A DNA stretch of 64,000 nucleotides. It comes from Streptomyces sp. NBC_00083 (GTDB lineage: Bacteria; Actinomycetota; Actinomycetes; Streptomycetales; Streptomycetaceae). Positions 33,303 through 41,664 of the stretch are shown one piece after another. Location of the stretch: NCBI RefSeq assembly GCF_026343295.1, contig NZ_JAPELY010000002.1, positions 62,001-126,000 of the forward strand, written 5' to 3'. The notes below the pieces were generated by a model that saw only the letters and a program-made list of their open reading frames with translations, did not search any database and was not told the DNA's origin. A program made the translations under genes and the position numbers. Every line of letters begins with the position of its first letter. Positions within the stretch are counted from its first letter, which is position 1.

Positions 33303-34364
33303 TCAGGACGACGGGACCGGGGCGAGCATCTGCTTGCTGATCCACTCCATGGTCCCCTCGCCCATCCCCTTCACGTACGTGTGGGCGTTGTGGGTGCCGC
33401 CCGGGATCATCTGGAGGCGGGTCTTCACCGGCCCCTTGCCGTACGTCGCGATGAACTGCCTGACCTTCGGCACGACCGTGCCCTCCTTGGTGCCCACCTG
33501 GAAGGCGAGGGCGACCTCGGGACCCCTCTTGTCGATCAGCTCCTGCGCCAGCTTCTCCGGGTTGTTCGCCTGCTTCTCGGCGTCATGGCCGGTCCACAGC
33601 GGTGAGTCCGGCACGATGTCGGGGCCGGAGGCGATCGCCGCCTTGAACAGGTCGGGCCGCTTGAGCACCGACTTCAGGCCGACGAAGCCGCCCGACGAGG
33701 AGCCCATGAAGGCCCAGCCGTCGCGGGAGCTGAAGGTGCGGAAGTTGGCCCGCACCAGGTTCGGCACGTCCTCGGTCATCCAGGTGCCCATCTTCGGCTG
33801 CCCCGGGATGTCACTGCCGTCGTAGTAGTGCTTGGCGTCCGGGTTGAGGACCGGCATGACCACGATGAACGGCAGGCTCTTGCCGGTCTTGGACCATTCG
33901 CTGATGCTGCTCTGCAGCTTCAGGTCGGTGCCCATCCAGTAGTTCTTGGGGTAACCGTTTCCGCCCGGCAGCGCGATGAGCACCGGGAAGCCGCTGTCGC
34001 GGTACTTGGGGTCGAAGTACTGCTTGGGCGCCCACACCCACACCTTGCCCGTGAACCCCGACTTCGCGCCCTTGAGCGTGGTCACGCCGATCTTGGTGCC
34101 GTCGCCCAGCGAGCTCTGCGTGGTGAACTCGGCCTTCGGCCCGGTCGGCAGCAGCGTCTGCGCCGCGGCGCCGCTCTTGGCGTCACCGTTCTTCGCGCCC
34201 GCGTCACCGTCCTCCTGTCCGGCCCGGATCGACGCCTGGGCGGAGGGGCCGCTCGGACCCGAGTCGAAACTGACCGGCTTGCCCTCGTCCGAGCAGCCGG
34301 TGACCAGCACGATCGAGCCGATGACGGCGGCGCCTATCAGAGCGGCGGGACGGCGACGGTTCAT
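33303..34364 (-). CDS. Esterase-family (antigen 85/esterase D-like) lipoprotein
   Basis: 353 residues. Signal with lipobox VTGC (anchor outside the membrane), a disordered Gly/Asp/Lys linker, then an alpha/beta hydrolase: FPVLIALPGGNGYPKNYWMG (oxyanion region), nucleophile elbow WAFMGSSSGGFVGLK, and PGGTHNAHTYVKGM with the catalytic-type histidine. The family includes mycolyltransferases, S-formylglutathione hydrolases and enterochelin-type esterases; the substrate cannot be assigned. The ATG at 34364 was chosen for its signal peptide. Divergent from the kinase gene. Confidence 0.87.
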   Translation of the reverse strand: MNRRRPAALIGAAVIGSIVLVTGCSDEGKPVSFDSGPSGPSAQASIRAGQEDGDAGAKNGDAKSGAAAQTLLPTGPKAEFTTQSSLGDGTKIGVTTLKGAKSGFTGKVWVWAPKQYFDPKYRDSGFPVLIALPGGNGYPKNYWMGTDLKLQSSISEWSKTGKSLPFIVVMPVLNPDAKHYYDGSDIPGQPKMGTWMTEDVPNLVRANFRTFSSRDGWAFMGSSSGGFVGLKSVLKRPDLFKAAIASGPDIVPDSPLWTGHDAEKQANNPEKLAQELIDKRGPEVALAFQVGTKEGTVVPKVRQFIATYGKGPVKTRLQMIPGGTHNAHTYVKGMGEGTMEWISKQMLAPVPSS

Positions 34365-34598
34365 TCGGGGGCTCCGTGCGTATGGGGATCGGGGAGGGCG
34401 GGGCGGCGGGGCGGGCGCGGCCCGAGCGGAATTGTGGGCGATTGGGCATGAACCACGCCAGTCAAGAGTGCGGAACGCGCTGTTCGGTTCTCTCACAGCG
34501 CCCCGGATCCCTCCCGGCCGGGGGTGATCCCGCGCACGTACGCCTCTACGCTGCTGTGCGACCGGCTTGAACGGGTGGGCAGTGGGGGGAGCGCCGCG

Positions 34599-36329
34599 AT
34601 GCAGTCGTTGCAGCCGCTGGAAGCGGGCGAACCGCACACGATCGGCTCCTACCGGCTGCTCGGCCGACTCGGCGCGGGCGGCATGGGCCGCGTGTATCTG
34701 GGCCGCAGCGCGGGAGGTCGCACCGTCGCCGTGAAGGTGGTGCACCCCCACTTCGCGCTCGACGAACAGTTCCGGGCACGGTTCCGGCACGAGGTCGAGG
34801 CGGCCCGCCGGGTCGGCGGCCAGTGGACCGCGCCGGTCCTCGACGCCGACCCGGAGGCGCCGGTGCCGTGGGTGGCGACGGGCTATGTCGCGGGGCCCTC
34901 GCTGACCCAGGCCGTCATGGACCGCGGCCCGCTGCCCGAGCGTTCGGTACGCGCGCTCGGCGCCGGGCTCGCCGAAGCGCTGGCCGCCGTCCACGCGCTC
35001 GGCCTCGTCCACCGTGACGTGAAGCCGTCCAACGTGCTGCTCACCCTCGACGGCCCGCGCCTCATCGACTTCGGCATCGCCCGCGCCACCGACGGCACCG
35101 CGTCGCTCACGGCGAGCGGCGTCTCCATCGGCTCGCCCGGCTACATGTCGCCCGAGCAGATCCTCGGCCGTGGCGTGACCGGTGCCGCCGACCTCTTCTC
35201 GCTCGGCGCGGTCCTCGCGTACGCGGCGACCGGCGAGCCGCCCTTCCCCGGCGACTCCTCGGCCGCGCTCCTCTACAAGGTCGTCCACGAGCCGCCCGAG
35301 CTGGGCGCGGCCCTCACCGGCGAGGTGCGGGACGCCGTCGCGTCCTGCCTCGCCAAGGACCCCGCGGACCGCCCGGCCCCGACCGCCCTCGCCTCCCGGC
35401 TCGCCCCGGCCGGTGCGGCGGACCTGGTGCGCGGGGGCTGGCTGCCGGGACCGCTCGTCGAGGACGTCAGCCGCTCGGCGGTGCGGCTGCTCGACCTGGA
35501 GCCCAGGGACACGCTCTCCGGCTCGGGCCCGATCCCCTTCAGCAGCCCGGCGATCGGCGGCGCGGCAGGCACCTTCGGCCCGCCCGACGCCTCCTACGGC
35601 CCCGCGGATCCGGACGGCCCCGCGGGCGCAGGCTCGTACGGCCGGGCGGACGCGCACGCGTACGGCCACCCGGAGCCGCCCTCGACCGGTCCCGCCGAGC
35701 GGGGTCCGCGCGTCGCCCTGTCGCTCGCGACCGAGAGCGAGCCCGGGGAGCGCGGCCGCGGCCGCCGGGTGAGCTGCACGGTCGCCCTCGCCGTGGCGGG
35801 CGCCCTGGCCACCGTCACCCTCGGCGCCGCGTTCCTCTACGACGTCCTGCCGGGCAGCGGCGGCGGCTCCCACAACTCCGGCGCCCAGCACGCGAGTTCC
35901 GCCCCGGCCACCGGCTCGCACGCGCCGGACCCGGCGGGCCCGGCCCCGGCGTCACCGTCCGAGGGAGGCCAACTGCCCAGCGTGCCGGGCGAGTTCACCG
36001 GTACCTGGAAGGGCGTCCTCGCCCAGGACAACGGCACCTCGGGGTACGAGTACACCGCCGTGATCACCAGGGGCGCCAAGGGGACGGACGTGGTGCACAC
36101 CACCACGACGGTCGGCCCGCTCCAGTGCCACGGCGTCGGCGTCCTGGACTCCGCCACCGCGCGCGTCCTGCACATCACCGAACGCACCGACCCGTCCGAG
36201 CCGTCGACGTTCGGCTGCACGGGCGCCACCGCCACGATGACGTACACCCTCCAGGCGGACGGCACCCTCCGCTTCGTGTCGCAGGAGGCCGCGGCGGGCC
36301 GGCCCACGGGAACGCTCAGCAGGCAGTAG
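34599..36329 (+). CDS. Membrane-anchored Ser/Thr protein kinase (PknB-like)
   Basis: 576 residues. Hanks-type kinase domain at residues 16-275: LGRLGAGGMGRVYLG (ATP loop), VAVKVV (Lys46), LVHRDVKPSNVLL, LIDFGIARA, GSPGYMSPEQ. A Pro/Gly/Ala juxtamembrane stretch follows, then one membrane helix near residues 394-414 (VALAVAGALATVTLGAAFLY) and an outside domain of about 150 residues (EFTGTWKGVLAQDNGTSGYEYTAVITRG, with two Cys). The sensor domain is not PASTA and is not one I recognise. The start ATG 34599 has GGGGGGAG eight bases upstream. Confidence 0.92.
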   Translation: MQSLQPLEAGEPHTIGSYRLLGRLGAGGMGRVYLGRSAGGRTVAVKVVHPHFALDEQFRARFRHEVEAARRVGGQWTAPVLDADPEAPVPWVATGYVAGPSLTQAVMDRGPLPERSVRALGAGLAEALAAVHALGLVHRDVKPSNVLLTLDGPRLIDFGIARATDGTASLTASGVSIGSPGYMSPEQILGRGVTGAADLFSLGAVLAYAATGEPPFPGDSSAALLYKVVHEPPELGAALTGEVRDAVASCLAKDPADRPAPTALASRLAPAGAADLVRGGWLPGPLVEDVSRSAVRLLDLEPRDTLSGSGPIPFSSPAIGGAAGTFGPPDASYGPADPDGPAGAGSYGRADAHAYGHPEPPSTGPAERGPRVALSLATESEPGERGRGRRVSCTVALAVAGALATVTLGAAFLYDVLPGSGGGSHNSGAQHASSAPATGSHAPDPAGPAPASPSEGGQLPSVPGEFTGTWKGVLAQDNGTSGYEYTAVITRGAKGTDVVHTTTTVGPLQCHGVGVLDSATARVLHITERTDPSEPSTFGCTGATATMTYTLQADGTLRFVSQEAAAGRPTGTLSRQ

Positions 36330-36417
36330 CCCTCCCGGGCCGCACGCGTTTCGCACCCGCCCCGCGTACCTACCCGTTCCGCCGCGGCACCCGCCGCCTT
36401 ACGGGCACCCTGGGGGC

Positions 36418-37155
36418 GTGAACGTGTTGCTGATCGTCGTCGCGGCCGGGTGGGGTGCGGGCGCGGGGTGGCTGCTGGCGCGGCCGGGGTACCGGCTCGC
36501 CGTCGAACCCGGGGAGCCCTGGCGCACCGACTGCCCCGCCGGACACCCGCTCGGCGGCTCGGGCGGAGGGCTGCTCGGGGCCGCCCGGTGCGGGCGGTGC
36601 GAAGGGCGGGGCCGCTACGGACGGCCGGAGGCCACCGCCCTCGGCACCGCGTCCCTCTGCGCCGCCCTCGCCGCCGCCACCGGGCCCCGGCCCGAACTCG
36701 TGGTCTGGCTGCTGCTCGCCCCGCTCACCGTGCTGCTCTGCCTCGTCGACCTCGCGGTGCGCCGGCTGCCCGACGCCCTGACCTTCGCGCTGGCCGGCGC
36801 CGCCGCCGCGCTGCTCGGGCTCGCCGCGCTCGCCCCGCACCACGCCGGCTCCTGGTCCACCGCCCTGCTCGGCGGGCTCGCGCTCGGCGGCGGATACGGG
36901 GTGCTGTTCCTCATCAACCCGGCGGGCCTCGGCTTCGGCGACGTGAAACTCGCGCTTGGGCTCGGCGTGATGCTCGGGTGGTACGGGTGGCCGTGCCTGT
37001 TCTCCGGGGCGTTGCTCGGGCTCGTCCTGGGCGCGCTGTACGGACTCGGACTCCTGCTGCTGCGCCGGGCGGACCGCAAGGCGGCGTTCCCGCTCGGCCC
37101 GTTCCTGATCGCCGGAGCCTTCGGCGGGCTGCTGCTCGGCGCGGCCGCCGCCTGA
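36418..37155 (+). CDS. A24 family prepilin peptidase
   Basis: 245 residues, about seven membrane helices. The two catalytic aspartates of type IV prepilin peptidases are visible in CLVDLAVRRLPDALT and GLGFGDVKLALGLGVMLGWYG. Between the first helix and the rest is a short Cys-containing loop (CPAGHPLGG and ARCGRCEGRGRYG), a reduced form of the cytoplasmic Cys-rich domain. GTG start. No pilin, pilus ATPase or secretion gene lies nearby, so its substrates are encoded elsewhere. Confidence 0.9.
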   Translation: MNVLLIVVAAGWGAGAGWLLARPGYRLAVEPGEPWRTDCPAGHPLGGSGGGLLGAARCGRCEGRGRYGRPEATALGTASLCAALAAATGPRPELVVWLLLAPLTVLLCLVDLAVRRLPDALTFALAGAAAALLGLAALAPHHAGSWSTALLGGLALGGGYGVLFLINPAGLGFGDVKLALGLGVMLGWYGWPCLFSGALLGLVLGALYGLGLLLLRRADRKAAFPLGPFLIAGAFGGLLLGAAAA

Positions 37156-37246
37156 GGCCGGGTCACAGCCCCCGATCAGCGGGGGACGCCCGCTGGCGTA
37201 CGCTGGATCGGTCCGCCCGTAACCCTTCCGAAAGGGACACCCCCCG

Positions 37247-38446
37247 GTGACTGAGAAGGCCGATCTCCAGTCCGTTCTCGACCGCGCCGCCGAGGGTGGG
37301 CGGATCACCCCCGAGGAAGCGCTCGACCTGTACCGCTCCGCGCCGCTGCACGCGCTCGGCTCCGCCGCCGACGCGGTGCGCCGCCGCCGGTACGCCGGCA
37401 CCGAGCACATCGCGACGTACATCATCGAGCGGAACATCAACTACACGAACGTCTGCGTGACGGCGTGCAAGTTCTGCGCCTTCTACGCCGCCCCCAAGGA
37501 CACCGACAAGGGCTGGACCCGCGACCTCGACGACATCCTGCGCCGCTGCGCGGAGACCGTGGAGCTCGGCGGCACGCAGATCATGTTCCAGGGCGGACAC
37601 CACCCCGACTACGGCGTCGAGTACTACGAAGAGCACTTCTCGGCGATCAAGAAGGCCTACCCCCAGCTGGTCATCCACTCCCTCGGCGCCTCCGAGGTCG
37701 AGCACATGGCCCGCATCTCCAAGGTGAGCGTGGAGGAGGCCATCAGCCGCATCCACGCCGCCGGGCTCGACTCCTTCGCCGGCGCCGGCGCCGAGATCCT
37801 CCCCGAGCGCCCGCGCAAGGCGATCGCCCCGCTCAAGGAGTCCGGCGAGCGGTGGCTGGAGATCATGGAGACCGCGCACGGCCTCGGCGTCGAGTCGACG
37901 TCCACCATGCTCATGGGCACCGGCGAGACCAACGCCGAGCGCATCGAGCACCTGCGCATGATCCGCGACGTACAGGACCGTACGGGCGGCTTCCGCGCGT
38001 TCATCCCGTACACCTACCAGCCCGAGAACAACCACCTCAAGGGCCGCACCCAGGCGACCATCTTCGAGTACCTGCGCATGATCGCCATCGCGCGGATCTT
38101 CCTCGACAACGTCGCCCACATCCAGGGTTCCTGGCTGACCACGGGCAAGGAGGCCGGCCAGCTTTCGCTGCACTACGGCGCCGACGACCTGGGCTCGGTC
38201 ATGCTGGAGGAGAACGTCGTCTCGTCGGCCGGTGCCAAGCACCGCTCCAACCTCATCGAGATGATCGACATGATCCGCAAGGCGGACCGGGTGCCCGCCC
38301 AGCGCGCCACCACCTACGAGCACCTCGTCGTGCACGACGACCCGGCCAACGACCCGGTCGACACGCGCGTCCAGTCGCACATCTCCTCCACCGCGCTCGC
38401 CGGCGGCACCGCGCACCCGGAGCTCAAGCTCCTCGCCTCCAACTGA
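37247..38446 (+). CDS. mqnC: Cyclic dehypoxanthinyl futalosine synthase (radical SAM)
   Basis: 399 residues. Cluster motif NVCVTACKFCAFYAAPKDTDKGWT (Cys70, Cys74, Cys77), then GGTQIMFQGGHHPDYGVEYYEEHF, GAGAEILPERPRKAIAPLK, STMLMGTGETNAERIEHLR, FIPYTYQPENNHLKG and a C-terminal DLGSVMLEENVVSSAG. It cyclises dehypoxanthinylfutalosine to form the second ring of the naphthoquinone. Corresponds to SCO4550. GTG start with AAAGGGA upstream. Related in fold to MqnE, but the two differ in motif context. Confidence 0.95.
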   Translation: MTEKADLQSVLDRAAEGGRITPEEALDLYRSAPLHALGSAADAVRRRRYAGTEHIATYIIERNINYTNVCVTACKFCAFYAAPKDTDKGWTRDLDDILRRCAETVELGGTQIMFQGGHHPDYGVEYYEEHFSAIKKAYPQLVIHSLGASEVEHMARISKVSVEEAISRIHAAGLDSFAGAGAEILPERPRKAIAPLKESGERWLEIMETAHGLGVESTSTMLMGTGETNAERIEHLRMIRDVQDRTGGFRAFIPYTYQPENNHLKGRTQATIFEYLRMIAIARIFLDNVAHIQGSWLTTGKEAGQLSLHYGADDLGSVMLEENVVSSAGAKHRSNLIEMIDMIRKADRVPAQRATTYEHLVVHDDPANDPVDTRVQSHISSTALAGGTAHPELKLLASN

Positions 38447-38461
38447 GGCCGTGATCCCGAG

Positions 38462-39069
38462 GTGTTGACGATCCACGCCGCCGAGCTGCTGCTGCCCGGG
38501 GACCGCGCGCCGGTCCCGGGCGGCGCGGTCCTCGTCGACGGCGACCGGATCGCGATGATCGCGCCGTACGAGGACGTGGCGGACGCGCATCCCGCCGCCC
38601 GCCTGCGCCGCTGGCCCGGCGTGCTCACGCCCGGCCTGGTCAACCGGCACGGCGCGGCCCTCCTGGAGCACACGTACTTCCCCGACGACCCCTTCGAACT
38701 CGACGAGCTGGGCGGCGAGCCGCTCACCGGGGCCGCGCTCGCCGCACTCGCGCCGGGCGAGTCCCGCCGGGGCACCTCGCGCACGGCGTGGTCGCGGTGA
38801 CGGGCCCGCTGGCCACCCCGTCGGTACGAACCGCCGTGCACCGGGCGGGACTTGAGCTCCTGCCGGGCGCCGCGGCCGAGGGCCCCGCGCTCCTCGACCC
38901 GTTCGCCGCCACGGAGCCCGCCGACGCCTTCCGGGCGCCGCTCGCGGTGGGCGGGCCGGCCCGGTTCGCGGTCTTCGCGGTCCGCGACGAGGCGGCTCTC
39001 GCCGCGGAGGGCGCGGGGACGTGCGTGGCCACCGTCATCGGCGGCCGGCTCCTGCACCGGCGCCGCTAG
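38462..39069 (+). pseudogene. Frameshifted imidazolonepropionase-like protein gene
   Basis: Two frames together give one amidohydrolase-like small protein. The first (from GTG 38462) reads MLTIHAAELLLPGDRAPVPGG through LTPGLVNRHGAALLEHTYFPDDPFELDELG, then runs into a stop at 38800. The second picks up HLAHGVVAVTGPLATPSVRTAVHRAG near 38773 and continues to 39069 with FAVFAVRDEAALAAEGAGTCVATVIGGRLLHRRR. The frame change is consistent with loss of one base (or gain of two) around 38760-38780. It could be a true inactivation or a sequencing error. Related genes beside mqnC are of unknown function; this one begins 15 bases after the mqnC stop. Confidence 0.7.
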
Positions 39070-39097
39070 CGTCGGCCCCGGCCCCGTTCGGCCCCGG

Positions 39098-40111
39098 TCA
39101 GCTCTTCGAGAGCGCCTTCGCGAAGGCGCCCGGTGCCTGGTCCACGCCGCTGCAACTGGCTTGCGCCACCGTCGAGTCGACGCCGTCCGCGCACTTCTGA
39201 TCGCGGTACGACACCCACATGGACACCCGCCCGACCCCCTTGTCCCGCGCGAACGTCCGCACCTTCGCGGCGTCGTCGAGCGTGAACGTCTCGCCCTTGA
39301 CGTCGTTGACGCCGATCATCGGCGTGATTCCGAGCCGCTGCCAGGCCGCGCGGTCGGAGAGCCCGAGCACCTGCTTGAGCTGGGCCTGCGCGGCGGTCGC
39401 CGCCGCCACCGCGTAGTCGCCCATGTCCGCGCCGAACGACGTGCCGTAGTTCATCGCCATGACGTTGACGGCCGAGACCGTCACCCCGTGCGCCCTGGCC
39501 GACGTGAGCAGCGCCGTCGCCTCGGGCGTCAGCCCCGTCGGCATCGCGGCGAGCGTGAACGTCACCTTCAGGGCGCGCTCCTTCTGGAGCAGGGCGATCG
39601 CCTCGGCGCGCCGGGTCAGGGCGGCCGGGTCGGTCAGGGCCGCGCCCTCGATGTCGAAGTCCGCCTCGGCGGCGCCGGCCGCGTCGAGCGCCGTGGCGTA
39701 GGCGGCGGCGAGCTGGGCCGGGGTGCGGCAGGTGAGCGCGAGTTCCTTGCCGGCCTGCCCGCCGAACGACACCCGTACCGCGGCGCCCGACTTCCTCAGC
39801 GCGACGGCCCGGTCCTTGACGTCCTGGTCCACGATCGCGGTGTCGTCGTCCCACACCGCGCGGCACGTGGAGCCGTGGGCGATCACGAAGGCCAGGTTGT
39901 AGACGGCGGGGGAGCCGATGGCGTCGGTCGGCGCGGCGGTGGTGGCGCTGACGTAGGGGGAGTAGGTGGTGGTCAGCGGGCCGGCCGCGGCCGGGGTGCC
40001 CTGTGCCTTCGGGGCGTCCGGGGCGGTCGGCCCCGCGGAGCACCCCGCGCACACCAGTGCGGCCAGGACACCGGCCGCCGCCCCCGCCGGCACTCTCAGG
40101 AAACTCCGCAT
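39098..40111 (-). CDS. GH18-like (chitinase-type) lipoprotein
   Basis: 337 residues. Signal with lipobox VCAGC, a short Pro/Ala linker, then a TIM-barrel with GH18 signatures: AVRVSFGG (residues 113-118) and EADFDIEG, the DxDxE motif with catalytic-type Glu155, followed by VMAMNYGTSFG (the family's M-x-Y type strand). GH18 proteins cut beta-1,4-GlcNAc polymers or just bind them. No chitin-binding module is present. It is divergent from mqnG across 126 bases. Confidence 0.85.
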   Translation of the reverse strand: MRSFLRVPAGAAAGVLAALVCAGCSAGPTAPDAPKAQGTPAAAGPLTTTYSPYVSATTAAPTDAIGSPAVYNLAFVIAHGSTCRAVWDDDTAIVDQDVKDRAVALRKSGAAVRVSFGGQAGKELALTCRTPAQLAAAYATALDAAGAAEADFDIEGAALTDPAALTRRAEAIALLQKERALKVTFTLAAMPTGLTPEATALLTSARAHGVTVSAVNVMAMNYGTSFGADMGDYAVAAATAAQAQLKQVLGLSDRAAWQRLGITPMIGVNDVKGETFTLDDAAKVRTFARDKGVGRVSMWVSYRDQKCADGVDSTVAQASCSGVDQAPGAFAKALSKS

Positions 40112-40237
40112 CGTCGTGTGCTCCCGCTCTCGTGAATGTGCGCCCCCGTGGCACCGAAAGGAGAATGTACGTGGCTGCGCCGTGCCGGTCGGGGCCGGGC
40201 GCCCGGGGCTCCGTCGCGTGCTGCTTGAATGGGAAGC

Positions 40238-40930
40238 GTGACCCGCGCATCCCTGGACAAGCAGCCGCACGAAGTCGCCTCGATGTTCGACGACGTCGCG
40301 GCACACTACGACCTCACCAACGACGTGCTCTCCCTCGGGCAGACGCGGCTGTGGCGCAAGGAGGTCGCGAAGGCGGTCGACGCGCGCCCCGCACAGAAGG
40401 TGCTCGACCTGGCGGCCGGCACGGCCACGTCCTCGCAGCCCTTCGCCGCGGCCGGGGCGTACACCGTGCCGTGCGACTTCTCACTCGGCATGCTCAAGGT
40501 CGGCAAGGAGCGCCAGCCGCACATGCCGTTTACGGCGGGCGACGCGACGAAGCTGCCGTTCCGCGACGACACGTTCGACGCGGTGACGATCTCCTTCGGG
40601 CTGCGCAACGTGCAGGACACGGACGTGGCGCTGCGCGAGATGTACCGGGTGACCAAGCCGGGCGGGCGCGTCGTGATCTGCGAGTTCTCGCAGCCGACGT
40701 GGAAGCCGTTCCGGACGGTGTACACGGAGTACCTGATGCGCGCGCTGCCGCCGGTCGCGACGGCGGTCTCCTCCAACCCGGAGGCGTACGTCTACCTCGC
40801 GGAGTCCATCCGCGCCTGGCCCGCCCAGGACGCCCTGGCGGCGCGCCTCCAGGGAGCGGGCTGGTCGAAGGTGGCCTGGCGCAACCTGACGGGCGGCGTC
40901 GTGGCCCTCCACCGGGGCTTCAAGCCGTAG
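40238..40930 (+). CDS. mqnG: Demethylmenaquinone methyltransferase (UbiE/MenG family)
   Basis: 230 residues. The SAM-binding motif is [20 protein letters not shown], with [25 protein letters not shown] and [16 protein letters not shown] as further family signatures. It methylates demethylmenaquinone to menaquinone, the last ring step. Start GTG 40238 ([18 protein letters not shown]) has GGGAAG just upstream; ATG 40229 is an alternative. Corresponds to SCO4556. It is convergent with the GNAT gene and separated by a hairpin. Confidence 0.94.
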   Translation: MTRASLDKQPHEVASMFDDVAAHYDLTNDVLSLGQTRLWRKEVAKAVDARPAQKVLDLAAGTATSSQPFAAAGAYTVPCDFSLGMLKVGKERQPHMPFTAGDATKLPFRDDTFDAVTISFGLRNVQDTDVALREMYRVTKPGGRVVICEFSQPTWKPFRTVYTEYLMRALPPVATAVSSNPEAYVYLAESIRAWPAQDALAARLQGAGWSKVAWRNLTGGVVALHRGFKP

Positions 40931-40978
40931 CCCCGCCGGCCCGGGGCGACCGGTCGCGCCACCCCGAACCCGGACCAC

Positions 40979-40999
40979 CGCCCCCGCCCGGCGGGGGCG
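40979..40999. terminator. Bidirectional hairpin between mqnG and the GNAT gene
   Basis: CGCCCCCGC-CCG-GCGGGGGCG, 9-bp perfect stem with a 3-base loop, in the 87-base gap between convergent genes. Confidence 0.65.
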
Positions 41000-41017
41000 C
41001 CTGCGTTCCCGGGGTGC

Positions 41018-41563
41018 TCAGGCGTCCAACTCAAGCCCGAAGCACAGCACGTCCACACCGAGCTTCGCCGACGGGTAGGTCGTGGACCGGGTCATCCCGA
41101 GGCGTTCTGTCACCGCCACCGAACGTGTGTTGCGGGGATGGACCATCGCCACCACGCGCGGGACGCCCGCGGCGCGGACCCGGGGCAGGGTGGCGTGGGC
41201 CGCCGCCGTCGCGTAGCCGCGGCCCCAGTGGGTGCGGGCCAGGCGCCAGCCGATCTCGATCTCGCCGACCGGGCCCCAGTCGTCCAGCGGCCACGGCTGC
41301 GCGCCGGTGAAGCCGATGACCTCGTCGTCCTCGTCCAGCAACGTCCACAGACAGAAGCCGTGTTCGGCATCGTGCTTGCGCTGGCGGGCGGTCAGCTCCT
41401 CGTAGACCGAGACCTCGGCCGTGCGGCCGCCGTGGAACTCCATCACGTCCGGGTCGTCGAACACCCGGTGCCAGGCGTACGCGTCCTCCTCGGTGGGCAC
41501 GCGCAGCCGGACCACCGGCAGGGACGTGCGCGGTACGGCGGACTCGGGGGACACAGAGCTCAT
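41018..41563 (-). CDS. GNAT family acetyltransferase, RimJ-like
   Basis: 181 residues. VRLRVPTEEDAYAWHRVFDDPDVMEFHGG at the N-terminus, GEIEIGWRLARTHWGRGYATAAAHATL (acetyl-CoA loop) and NTRSVAVTERLGMTRSTTY are typical of the RimJ/RimL-like group. The substrate is unknown. Divergent from the MenJ-like reductase gene, 101 bases apart. Confidence 0.9.
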   Translation of the reverse strand: MSSVSPESAVPRTSLPVVRLRVPTEEDAYAWHRVFDDPDVMEFHGGRTAEVSVYEELTARQRKHDAEHGFCLWTLLDEDDEVIGFTGAQPWPLDDWGPVGEIEIGWRLARTHWGRGYATAAAHATLPRVRAAGVPRVVAMVHPRNTRSVAVTERLGMTRSTTYPSAKLGVDVLCFGLELDA

Positions 41564-41664
41564 GGCGGGGGCAACCCTTCGCGATGTCGATCAACGGCCA
41601 CCCATAGACTGCACATGTCCTGTGCTTCTCGGCACGCAAATTCGAGTCTTCGGGAGATCCCGCT

